Origin: Hippophae tibetana
Lineage: Eukaryota > Streptophyta > Magnoliopsida > Rosales > Elaeagnaceae
Direction of reading: 5' to 3'
NCBI GenBank assembly: GCA_037013495.1
Contig: CM072812.1
Span: forward strand, 72,857,340 to 72,921,339
Length of the DNA stretch: 64,000 nt
The stretch's first letter is position 1. Each line of letters opens with the position of its first letter. Shown here in pieces: positions 43,741 through 55,107 of the stretch. Below the pieces are notes generated by a model that worked only from the letters and a program-made list of their open reading frames with translations, did not search any database and was not told the origin of the DNA. Made by a program: the position numbers and the translations under genes.

Positions 43741-45250
43741 TTTAGGTGGTTATCTTCTTCTATCTGTGGTATCATAATGTTCTGTCCTTTACCTATTTAT
43801 TTCTCCCCTATGTGGGTCAAATGTTCCTTTATGGTAAGGAACTAGTAATTAAATTGGTTTCATATGGCTTTTTAGGGTCATGTTTTCTGGTTCAGAATCA
43901 GTCTCACTGATTATTGTCATATCATCTTCTTTGTTTGTACAAAGTTTTTCATTATAATGTTCTTATATTTCTTCATTAGTTAGTGTCAATAAAATAATAA
44001 TTTTTCTATATCCCTATTTTTAGGGTTCATGAATTTTCTTTCTAATTCTTTTCTACATTCCAATAAATCAAAATTATATCTTTTTTCTCAGATCTTTCTT
44101 CACTTTTTCTTTTTTCGTTTTTAGGAATCAAGGCATCTGATCTCCTAAGTGGTTCTTCTTTTAGTTCTTCTAAGGGATCATATCTATAACTTATAATTTC
44201 ATTATTTCTATGTATGTTGTATACATTTTTTCTTAATTTTAAAAATTTCTTGTGTATATTTTATTGTAGTTTATTATAACCACATTCTTTTATTTCCTTT
44301 AATAATTCTTTTTTGTGTCTATTATTTCCTGTAGATATTTTATGTTTGATTCTTGGACTACATTCATTTCTTCTATTAATAGTTGCACGGTTTCAAATAA
44401 TATTACTTTATTTTTTACTACACCTATTAGGCTTTCATTTATTTCTAAATGCATATTTTGTTATTTTATATTTAAACATTATTATTTTCTTAATATATAA
44501 TCATGAACTAATGCCTCCATTATTTGGACTTCATCTTTTAGTTTTTTAATTTCTTCTTGGTTAGAGTTTTCTCTTTCATGGTCTATGAAAGTAAACTCTC
44601 GCATACTATTAATTTTAACAACATTACTTTTTCTTCCTATTATCAGGAGTTTTTCTTTTATATCTAATTGTCATTCTTCTTGTATTTCAAAATCTGTTAG
44701 TATTTCTAATTTTATTATTTGTCCAAGTTCCTTAAAAGTTTTATCTATTTCTATAAATTCATTTTATCCGTATATTGAACTATTATGACTATTTGTTAAA
44801 AAATATGCTACTAGATAATGTATTGAAAATAGATGATTTTCTTCTTTCATTAATTTTCCTCTTTCAAATTCATAAGCTAGACTTAATATTTAGTTTAGGT
44901 TTTTATCATGGATATTAATAGCAAATCTAAGATATGTTATAAATTTTAACTTTTGGTATTCTAAGTTACCATAGATTATTCCTAGTAAGACATCTTTCTT
45001 ATTTATTATTCTGTTATCTAGTAATGCTATTTTTATTAGTGTATCTATTCATTCTCTGAAATAAGCTTTTATTAATATTTGAATTCAATATATCTAATTT
45101 TTTTCTTAATCTTTATGGGGAATTTTGGATAAATTGTTTAATATAATTTATTTATCAATTAATGGTACATTATACATTCCTTTTGCATCTGTAATCTTAA
45201 TACTCATTTTTTTATTACTTATGGGTCTTTAAATTCATCTCATTCTTTAA
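43741..45250 (-). pseudogene. EPRV-minus copy 1: N-terminal coat/virion-associated region
   Basis: The minus strand gives a strongly helical, Glu/Lys/Ile-rich series (EFIEIDKTFKELGQIIKLE near 44750, EEIKKLKDEVQIMEALVHDY near 44500, VQLLIEEMNVVQESNIKYL near 44350), suggesting long coiled coils such as those in virion-associated or pre-coat proteins. Further upstream is an EFERGKLMKEENHLFSIHYL segment (about 44870). Every frame is broken by stops. Beyond about 45250 the sequence becomes AT-rich with no viral likeness. Confidence 0.4.
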
Positions 45251-46207
45251 AATTTAATTTTTCATTTTGAATTTATTTAAATTTCTTTTTACTTATTACT
45301 ATTTCCTGTAAAAAAACATCCTGATATGTTTTCTGTTTCTATGTCTAATATTTTTTGGTTTATTTTTCTTCTTCTATTTTAAAAATGTTACTATTTATTT
45401 TCGTTAGATTTAACTTTCGTTATATTTTAGGGGTTTTTTAAATTTTTTAAAACCTTTAAATATTTTTTAAAATACCTCAAAACTTGGAGTTAGTTATGAT
45501 ATTAATCTTGGATTATGAGATAAACTTTTACATGTATCCAATTCATCGATAAAGTGTAGAAATTTTTCATTTATTATTTTATATGTATATAAATAACTCA
45601 TATTTATATAATAATTAATAGTATATTCTTGATACCAAGATACACCATATATATACGAATCTGATTCATATAAATATTTTTTTATTTGTTAATGTTAAGT
45701 GATATAAAATTTAATATTTATAATCATATTAATTATGATTTATTATGTAATAAAATAATTTATATATAATAATTGTGTTATTATGATTATTTTTTATTGT
45801 TTTCGTAACATGTGTAATGTTATTTTTAAAAATTATAGAAAAACTTTTTATCTTTAATATATTTTTTATATCAATTAAAATTTTAAAATTGGCATAAATA
45901 TTATATGAAAACAACAAAGTAGAGTGTTAAGAATAAGCCCACTCTCATAAACTATGATGTTATTCATTTTTTTTAAAGATTTCTTACGCATATAATAATT
46001 AGTTATGACGATATTTCCTTTCAAATACCATTAACTGATTTATTATCCAGCTTCTGAAATTTTCAAATTTATTCCTAGGAACAATACATGTGTCATGTAT
46101 AAATAGTGATATAATCGTGATGCATATTATTATTATTATTATAAAAATAATTTATTAATGATAATTTTATTTAATAATAATAATATTAAAATATAATTAA
46201 TATTTTA
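45251..46207. other. AT-rich spacer with a TLP-upstream relic
   Basis: No gene seen. 46020-46100 (ATTATCCAGCTTCTGAAATT, TTCAAATTTATTCCTAGGAACAATACATG) is a weak copy of the TLP upstream relic described at 37430-37710. The 5-bp Copia-C TSD (TTTTA, 46203-46207) ends this spacer. Confidence 0.5.
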
Positions 46208-46382
46208 TGTTAATATATATCTAGTAATATATTAATATCTGCTATTGTATATCTATTTACTTTATAGATATTTATATTTAATTACTTTAGACATATCTAG
46301 TTTACTTTTAATTCCTATATAAAGGCATCATGTATATTCATTTGATTACAGAATAAAATACAATCATTAAGTATTTCTAACA
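46208..46382 (+). repeat. Copia-C 5' LTR
   Basis: 175 bp, TGTTAATATATATC...TTTCTAACA, with TATA box CTATATAAAGGC (about 46354-46365). By eye it differs from the 3' LTR at about 9 positions (near 5%). Preceded by TTTTA. Confidence 0.9.
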
Positions 46383-46395
46383 TGTTATCAGAGCC
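46383..46395 (+). promoter_or_regulatory. Copia-C primer-binding site
   Basis: TGTTATCAGAGCC directly after the LTR; one mismatch to the initiator tRNA-Met complement. Confidence 0.75.
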
Positions 46396-46617
46396 ACTAT
46401 CCTTTTCTTTCTAGCAGTGTTTTCTTTTTTGGTGTTATTCAACCCTTATAGCTTCCGCTGTCACAATAGCCGTTGCAATTATTCACCATTTAATCTTCGA
46501 CGTCTTTCAGCCGTTGTCCTTAGGTTTCGGAATTACAGTGGCCGTTGTTAAGGAGTTCCGCACCATACAAACAACTGCAATCACCGCCGCCGCCGTGCAT
46601 ATTGTTCCGAAATTTTT

Positions 46618-46840
46618 TCTGCATATACCACTGTGTTCGGCTCGACCGGATCTACACAACAGTGGAAGTATCGCAACCATCGGACACCGCACGCTCCCTC
46701 ACTCGCCGCACAACCAATCTGCACGTCGTTAACGCGCCGCCGCCACCGCCGTTAATCTTAACCCGACGACCTATCTGCAAATACCACTGTGATCAACTCG
46801 ACCGAATCTACACAACCGTGTAAGTATCACAGTCATCAAA
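46618..46840 (+). repeat. 156-bp-period direct repeat in the Copia-C leader
   Basis: TCTGCATATACCACTGTG at 46618 and TCTGCAAATACCACTGTG at 46774 each start a block of about 65 bp with matching CTCGACCG-ATCTACACAAC and GTAAGTATC.CA segments. GC-rich compared with the rest of the window. Non-coding leader between LTR and gag. Confidence 0.7.
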
Positions 46841-46916
46841 CTCTGTACGCGCTCTCACGCGCCTCCAACATCCACGGCGCGTGGATCTGACGCGCCAAGC
46901 CACCGCGCTCTGCTCG

Positions 46917-47064
46917 TGACGTCATCAGTACTTTGCGTAGGGTTGACGTCATCATCACCTCCATCTAACGTCACAGAACCAATTTGACCGTTGACCGTGC
47001 TGACCGATTTGACCGTATTGCCCGTTGACCGTTGACCGGACTGCCCGTTGACCGTTGATCGAAA
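46917..47064 (+). promoter_or_regulatory. Cluster of TGACGTCA and TTGACC motifs in the Copia-C leader
   Basis: Two perfect TGACGTCA palindromes (46917-46924, 46944-46951), then six TTGACC motifs between 46984 and 47054, mostly in GTTGACCG repeats. TGACG is the core bound by TGA-type bZIP factors and TTGACC/TTGACT the W-box bound by WRKY factors. Regulatory activity is inference; the short period may equally be simple-repeat growth. Confidence 0.5.
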
Positions 47065-47145
47065 TTTTGCAATACAGGTTCACCCTACCCAGTTTTTCGC
47101 GTAGATCTCGTTTTTGCAGTCTGTTTTTGCATATTATATTTTCAA

Positions 47146-50100
47146 ATGGATAAAAATGATACTTTTGTTTCTTGCCCTATTAATACTATATTGGAGGGGA
47201 CTAAGAATTATTTATCATGGTCTCAAGCTATGCGCAGTTTTCTTAAGGATCGTATGCTCTAGCATTATTGTACTGGTGCAATTAGTATTCCTGATAAAGA
47301 AGCAAGTGAAGAAGATGTTATCTTTCTTCGTCGCATGATTGAATGGGATAGTCACAACCACATGATCCTCACATGGATTCGGAATACTTCCATTCCATCC
47401 ATCTCCAATCTGTTAGGCAGCTTTGACGATGCCAAATCAGCATGGGATATGTTGGCCAAAAGGTACTCCACTACTCACGGATCCATGAAATATCAACTAA
47501 TAGTTGAATTGCATAAACTGCAACAGGGACCAGGGCAATCCATCAATGACTACTTTGATCAACTTCGCTTCCTTTGGGACCAAATTGACCTTTGTGATCC
47601 AATTTGGGCATGCTCAACAGATGCTCAGCAATATGCTACTATTAGGGATGAATTTCATCTCTATGAGTTCTTGATGTCACTCCACAAGGACTTTGAGCCA
47701 ATCCGAGGTCAGCTACTTAATCGTAGTCCTCCTCCCTCTCTTGATACTACTGTTAATGAGTTGGTTAGAGAAGAAGCTCGACTTGCAACCCTTCAAGCCC
47801 AAAATAAGCTCAATGTTTTGGCTATTACTCCTCCTGCTCCTGCCATTGAACAACCTCAGCAATCAGGTGATTCCTCTCGCTTTTACAATCGTCGCAGGCA
47901 GAGCAATAAAAGGTTCTGTAATTATTGCAAGCGTCATGGCCACACTATTGAGACCTGTTACCGTCGTAACAAATCTACTATTGTTGTTGCTAATACTGAG
48001 CCTACTTCGTTGATGCCTTCTAGTTCAGCAGAGTCCTAGTCTTCTGAATCCACTATCAACCTCTCCTTCATGGAACTACAGAAGATCATAACTCAGGCTG
48101 TTCAAATGGCTGGTAATGCATCTCTTTCCACTACCCTCTCAGTTTTGCCCGGTAAGTCACAAACTTGGCTTTTTGACTCTGCATGTTGCAATCATATGAC
48201 ACCTCGCTCATCTTTATTCTCCAAACTTGACCCTACACCACATCCTCTTAATATTCATATAGCTGATGGTTCCACCATTCATGGGAATAGTCTAGGTTTT
48301 GTTTCGACCTCTACCCTCTCTGTTCCTGGGGTTTTCCATGTACCTGACCTATCCTATAATTTATGCTATGTGGGCCAATTATTTTTGACTATTCTGGGTG
48401 TATTGTGCAGGATCCGAGGACGGGGCAAGAGCTTGGGACCGGTCCTAGGGTCGGGCATATGTTTCCCGTAAACAATCTTCATCTTCCACCTGTTGCTCCT
48501 GCCTCTGTTGCTGCTGCAACTGCTGCAGTTTCTTCCTTACCTTCTCTCGCACTTTGGCATTCTCGTCTTGGTCATGCCCCATCCTCTCGGGTACAACAGT
48601 TAGCTTCTAAAGTTCTATTGGGTTCTGTGTCCAAAGATAATTTTGATTGTACTTCATGTCAGTTAGGAAAACAGCCAGCTTTACCTTTCAATAATAGTAA
48701 ATCTATCTCTAATAGTATTTTTGAGTTGATTCATTCTGATGTTTGGGGACCTTCTCATGTTACTAGTATTGGTGGATCTCGATATTTTGTTGTTTTTATT
48801 GATGATTATTCTCGTTATAGTTGGATCTTTCCAATGAAATCTCGTTCTGAAATCTTATCAATATATAGTAACTTTGCAAAAATGGTTGAAACACAATTCT
48901 CCAAACATATCAAAACTTTTCGATCTGATAATGTTCTCGAATATACTCAAAATGCTTTTCAAACTCTGTTACACTCCTATGGCACTGTACATCATCTAAC
49001 CTGTCCAGGAACCTCTCAACAAAAGCCGAAATAAAACTTCGTCATATTCTTGACACTGTTCGTGCTCTTCTTCTCTCTGCCAAAGTTCCTGCCCCATTTT
49101 GGGGTGAAGCTGCTCTTCATGCTATTTATGCCATTAATCGCATTCCAAGCACTGTCATTCATAATCAAACTCCGTATGAGTGCCTTTTTGGATCATCTCC
49201 TAACTATCATTACCTTCGCTCATTCGGATCTGTTTGTTTTGTTCTTCTTCAGCCTCATGAACACAACAAACTTGAGCCTCGATCTAGACTTTGTTGTTTT
49301 CTTGGTTATGGTGAAACTCAAAAAGGGTATCGATGCTATGATCCTGTCTCACATCGTCTCCGTGTTTCCCGTAATGTTGTCTTTTGGGAACACCGCTTAT
49401 TTGTTGAACTTTCTCACTTTCATTCTTCCCTAACTAATTCAAATGTTTTGGAAATTTTTCCAAATGAGTCTCTTGTTCCTTCTACAGATACTTCTAATCC
49501 ATCTTTGGACTTCACTATTCAATCTTCAGATATTTTTGATGATTCTCCTAGACAAGTCGTAGAAGAACATGTTGTTAATGAGCTACCTCACCTTGAACAT
49601 AGGTCCCTTGCTCCTGCTCCGCCTGAAGATCCTCAACAAGGCATTCCACCTCGCCACTCAACCCGGGTAAGATCCATTCCTACACATTTACTTGACTATC
49701 ATTGTTACACTACCCTTGCTACACTCCATGAGCCTCACACCTATCGTGAGACATCTACTAACCCTTCTTGGCAGATTGCAATGAAAGAAGAAATTGATGC
49801 ATTAACCAAAAACCATACTTGGGATCTTGTTACTCTCCCTTCTGGTCAATCTGTAGTTGGTAGTAAGTGGATCTATAAGATTAAGACTCGCTCTGATGGG
49901 TCTATTGATCGCTACAAGGCTCGTCTTGTAGCAAGAGGTTTTACACAAGAGTATGAGATTGATTATGAAGAGATCTTTTCTCCAGTTGCCTGTATTTCCT
50001 CTGTTCGTACCCTCTTAGCTGTTGCTGCTGCTAGTAAATGGGACCTTTTTCAGATGGATGTTAAAAATGCATTCCTTAATGGGGATCTGCATGAAAAAGT

Positions 50101-51256
50101 CTATATGCAACCTCCTTCTGGTCTTTCTGTTGAAACAAATAAGGTTTGTCGCCTTCGACGTGCAATTTATGGCCTTAAACAAGCTCCATGAGCATGGTTT
50201 GCCAAATTCAGTTCCACCATCCTTCGCTTGGGTTACACTGCCAGTCCTTATGATTCTGCCTTATTTCTTCGTCGTAATGATAAAGGCACCATCTTGCTTC
50301 TTCTATATGTGGATGATATGATCATAACCGGTGATGACCTCAATGGCATTCAAGAACTCAAGGATTTTCTTAGTCAGCAGTTTGAGATGAAAGACCTTGG
50401 ACATTTAAGCTATTTCTTGGGTCTTGAGATCACTCGTTCCACAGATGGTCTTTACATTACTCAAGCAAAGTATGCATCTGACCTTATATCTCAAGCTGGA
50501 CTCACTGACAGCAAGACTGTTGACACTCCAGTTGAACTTAATGTGCATCTGACACCATCAGAGGGGCAACCATTGTCTAATCCTTCTCTTTATAGACGAT
50601 TGGTTGGAAGTCTAGTTTATCTTACAGTTACTCATCCAGACATCTCATATGTTGTTCATCAGGTGAGTCAGTATCTGTCTGCTCCACGATCGACTCATTA
50701 TGCTGTTGTTTTGCGTATTCTACGATACTTGAAAGACACTATCTTCCATGGCCTTTTCTACTCAGCTCAGTCTCCTTTAGTACTTCGTGCATTCTCTGAT
50801 GCTGATTGGGCAGGAGATCCTACTGATCGTAGGTCCACTACAGGTTATTGCTTTCTCCTTGGTACTTCTTTGATTTCTTGGCGAAGTAAGAAACAAACCT
50901 TTATGGCCCGCTCCAGTACTGAAGCAGAATATCGTGCTCTTGCTGATACCACATCCGAGCTCCTTTGGCTACGATGGCTCCTTAAGGATTTGGGTGTGTC
51001 CACATCTTCTGCAACTCCTCTTTATTGTGATAATCAGAGTGCCATTCATATTGCTCACAACGATGTCTTCCATGAACGGACTAAACACATCGAGATTGAT
51101 TGTCACTTTATTCGTTCTCATCTTATCCATGGTGCTCTCAAGCTTTTCCCCGTTTCCTCCAACGATCAACTTGCAGATATTTTCACTAAGGCACTTCCCA
51201 AAGGACGCACTCGTAATTTGTTTGACAACCTCAAGTTGGTCTCACATCCACATTGA
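47146..51256 (+). pseudogene. Copia-C gag-pol (RE1-like), inactivated
   Basis: The gag starts at ATG 47146 (MDKNDTFVSCPINTILEGTK), has an in-frame TAG near 47260, then runs to 48037 with the UBN2-type core and a CCHC knuckle (CNYCKRHGHTIETC, about 47920). Protease WLFDSACCNHMTP at about 48166. A frameshift near 48380 leads to integrase (WHSRLGH 48557, HSDVWGPSHV 48733, RSDNVLEY 48920); the catalytic NGRAE-type Glu block is hit by a frameshift at about 49025. RT frame 49448-50191 has YKARLVARGFTQ and QMDVKNAFLNGDL; a stop replaces one codon at 50189. The last frame 50228-51256 is open for 342 codons with YVDDMIITGDD, SDADWAGD, STEAEYRALAD and TKHIEIDCHF. At least five lesions. Confidence 0.9.
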
Positions 51257-51269
51257 GTTTGAGGGGGGC

Positions 51270-51444
51270 TATTAATGTATATCTAGTAATATATTAATAT
51301 CTGCTATTGTATATCTATTTACTTTAGGGATATCTATATTTAATTACTTTAGACATATCTAGTTTACTTGTAATTTCTATATAAAGGCAACATGTATATT
51401 CATTTAATTACAGAATAAAATACAATCATTAAGTATTTCTAACA
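51270..51444 (+). repeat. Copia-C 3' LTR
   Basis: 175 bp, TATTAATGTATATC...TTTCTAACA (first dinucleotide TA instead of TG by mutation), after the purine tract GAGTTTGAGGGGGGC (51255-51269), followed by the TSD TTTTA (51445-51449). Confidence 0.9.
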
Positions 51445-54400
51445 TTTTATATACTGGGAAAAAGGTACTGTATATCCTATAATTATCTCATAATTTTTGA
51501 ATCAAGCGTCATCGTGATAGTGCTAGAAATAATTGCTCTTGAAATCAAGTTTTATTTTCGTGATGATTTAACAAAGTAAATAAAATTCAGATTAAATTAA
51601 TTATTTTAAAAAATTATAATACTTAATATGCTTTATTTAAAAAATTTAAAATAATAATATTAATTTTTAAAAATAATAGGGTTATTAGTGTCTCTACAAC
51701 TGGCAAGTTATGATTAACCTTATTTTCCAATCAAGTACCGCCTAAATTCTCACTCCAAAGACTATTTTCATCTTTATGATATTAATTGCTAGCTAAAATT
51801 CAAAATTTTAAAATCAATATTTAATTTATTTTTATATTTTTCTTACAATTAAAAATATAAAAATATTATTTTTAATTTCACATAAAAAATCAAAACACAT
51901 AATTTTAAAATTAAAAATTAAAATATATTAAATTAAGTTTGAAGTTACTATATAAACTTATAATTTAATTAAATAATTTTCTTTACATAATTATATAATT
52001 TTTATTTTATATAATACCATATCACTACTATTTATGCAAATACAACTCTTAATGTTTGATGCCAACTTTTATGCAAATATAACAAAGACTATAGTTCTAA
52101 AAGATGCAAATCAAGCCTGTTCTTTCGTGGCTAAATTTTTATTATTGTTGTTTTTAAATCTCAGCTACGTCTTGAAACTTGCTGAAAATTTTGGTTTGGT
52201 ATGAAAGACAATGGATACTATTCATTACTTATGGAATAATCAACGTGCTGATTTTAATAAAGTATTTGATATTTTTAATGTATTAATATTATATTGTATT
52301 AATTTAGAGTATTATATCATTAATATATAATAATTAATGACCATATCTAAATAATTAATAATTTTTAAACATAAGTAAAAATGATTCCAACAAGAAATTT
52401 TATTCAAAAATTATAAAAAATAACACTTTTAAAATATTATAATAATAAAAATAATATATCAATGATATTTAATGAGATTCAATTTAACAGAGTTAAATAT
52501 TTGAAAATTTTAAATGATCAAAAATTTAATTTAAACAACATTTAATTTAATTTAACGGTATTTAAAATAAAATAAAATAATATAATATTTTATAATAATA
52601 AATATATATATATATATATATAATTTTTTATTTTTATGATTATAAATTTTAAAAATAATAAATGTTAACGTGTTATCATAAAATCTCATCATTCTTGGCA
52701 CTTGCAAGATTCAAGCCATCACACGGCTCTCATTAAAGCATATTATATGAAATACACGAACAGCCGGCTTCGAAAATTCTTTAAAGCCCACCAATGTCAA
52801 TACTAAGAAACAGTCGTTACTCTTTAGGCCCGTCAGTCACGGAGTATGTACACATCACTGATAGCCACATATATTCATATAGTATTTTATATGAATATTA
52901 AACTATACATAATTAAATATTCATATTAATTATTATAAATTATTATGTATTATGCATCAAAATTATTTTATAAATAAGATTGTGATTATTATCGCACCAT
53001 TTTTTTATTTTTTATAACAAATTTATTATTAAATTTAAAAATTGTATTTATATATATTTTCTATACCAATTAAAATAAGTTAAAGTTGTTATGTATAATT
53101 TTTAAAATGACAATAAATATATGATTTAAAAATAATAAAATAGAATGTGATAATAAAGAATGTGTTAACAAATTTATTTAATATTTATTCTGCAATTTCC
53201 ATATATACATAGACGTCCACATCTATTTCCTTTACCACCCAACTAATTGATTATTAATTATCGAGTTTCTGCAATTTTCAAGTTTATTTCTAGAGACAAT
53301 GCATGTTTTCTAATCTAATACTAGTAATGCCTAATTTCTCTCTCCAAAGACTATTCCATCTTTATCTTAAATTAAGAGGCGAATATACGCGTTTAACTTA
53401 ACTGGTAAAAAAATAAACAATTAGAAAAAATAATAATATATTTTAAAAATTTATAATTATAAAAATAATTATTATTATATTTAATTTATATATTTTTATT
53501 TAAAATAAAAATTTGATATATTATTTTATATTAAACATAACATCTAATTGTTAAATTAAATTATGATTAATTTAATCTATTTAATGTGAAATATTATTTA
53601 ATTAAATTTTATTTAATAATATTATCAAAAAATTTAAAGTATTATTTAAATATTATTTTTATTATTATAAATTTAATTTTTTTTTTAATTTTTCAAAAAA
53701 GTAACGATATGTTAACAAAAGTTTGTAATTATATTTATATTCATATTAATTATGATTTGAGACAAGATTAAATTTAAAAAAAAAAATAATAATTTTTGTC
53801 TTTCTTTTTTAATTATTTTAATCATAGTTTTTAACATAATTAATATTATTTTAAATTTAATTTCAAATTTATGGTAGCATTAGTCGGCAAACACAAAAAC
53901 ACAAAAAATATAAAAGAATAAAAAGCATACACAGCTTCGTCGCTTTGAATGTTCTATGATATTAATTGCTAGCCAAAATTCAACAGAAAATTAATAAGAT
54001 GATCTTTGACCAAACAAAATGACACAATTAAACATTTGTACTCGCTTTATATGATAAAATAACTTTATAAATAATGATAGGGTTATTTTTATATATTTTT
54101 TTGTTACAACGTCACATTATTTCTATTTTTTTTAAATTATCAAAAAACATTTATCTTTAATACATTTCTTTTATACCAATTAAAATTTGGTAAGAAAATT
54201 TTGATCATTTTTAAAATTTACAATAAATATTATATAGAAACAAAAAATATTTGTAAAATAATAATTAATATGTGTATAAATTTTTTTACATTTAACATTT
54301 AACATTTAATATTTAATATTTATACATTAAATATGATGAATACAAACACATCCACTTCTATTTCCTTTGCACACAATTAATTGATTAATTATCCAGCTTC

Positions 54401-54574
54401 TGCCATTTTCAAATTTATTCCTATAAAAAATACAAAAGTGTGATTCTTATTACAATAAAAATAATTTATTAATAATAATAACATTCCGATGTAATAACAT
54501 CATCTATATATAACTTGTGATTATTGCTAATTTTTTATTTTTTATTTCTTGTACATTGTATTTGATATCAATAT
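51445..54574. other. AT-rich region with relics of the TLP upstream sequence
   Basis: No gene seen over 3.1 kb. Recognisable relics: 51690-51810 (CAAGTACCGCCTAAATTCTC, CTCCAAAGACTATTTTCATC, GATATTAATTGCTAGC); 53200-53400 (the longest); 53930-54040 (GCTTCGTCGCTTTGAATG, TTCTATGATATTAATTGCTA, then TTTGACCAAAC), which matches 60390-60480 just upstream of TLP-D; and 54330-54430. A (TA)n run lies at 52601-52622. These suggest former TLP units whose coding parts are gone. Confidence 0.55.
54570..54574. repeat. Copia-B target-site duplication
   Basis: AATAT, repeated exactly at 59651-59655. Confidence 0.9.
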
Positions 54575-55010
54575 TGTTATATAACCCCTTAGTGAGCAAA
54601 TTAGAAAAATCTCACATTGGTTAGGAATGAAGATGAGTGTTGGATTTTGGGTTATAAATAAAGCATTCCTTCACCATTTGTAAACATCCCAAAATTTGTA
54701 AATTTTCCTCTCTTTTATAAGGGTAATTGATTAGCTCAATTTTGCCCAATTAGTTGTAATTTTGGAATTCATCTATTTGGAGATAATGGAAGTGGTCAAC
54801 GACGCACGAGGACCTAGGTAACATTTATACCGAACCTCGTTAAATTTCTGGTGTTATTATTTTTCTGCTTTAATATTTCTGTTTTAGTTTATTTTAGCAT
54901 TATATTTCCAATAACATTATTTTGTCGGGTTAGTTTGAGTTCTATTCATTTAAATCATAAGTAAATAGTTACTATTTAGAATAGGGAAAATATACCCGAT
55001 TTTCCCAACA
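54575..55010 (+). repeat. Copia-B 5' LTR
   Basis: 436 bp, TGTTATATAA...TCCCAACA with TTATAAATAAAG as TATA box. About 19 differences from the 3' LTR counted by eye (near 4.4%), mostly transitions. Confidence 0.92.
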
Positions 55011-55012
55011 AT

Positions 55013-55025
55013 TGGTATCAGAGCC
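55013..55025 (+). promoter_or_regulatory. Copia-B primer-binding site
   Basis: TGGTATCAGAGCC, perfect complement of the initiator tRNA-Met 3' end, two bases after the LTR. Confidence 0.9.
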
Positions 55026-55107
55026 GAAGGTTTTCTACCTAGGAATTTGTTTGTATTCCGTTTGTTTTCTATTGGAATATAGTTGCTAGTTGTTGTAATT
55101 TGAAGAA

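Larger units (their letters stand above)
46208..51444 (+). mobile_element. Copia-C, full-length Ty1/Copia retrotransposon
   Basis: 5237 bp, TSD TTTTA on both sides, short LTRs of equal length, PBS, gag-pol and polypurine tract. A family distinct from Copia-A/B: shorter LTR, GC-rich leader, different gag. Confidence 0.93.

Noticed and set aside
46507-46823. Open frames in both strands of the Copia-C leader
   Set aside because: GC-rich repeat with no protein family likeness, upstream of the gag ATG.
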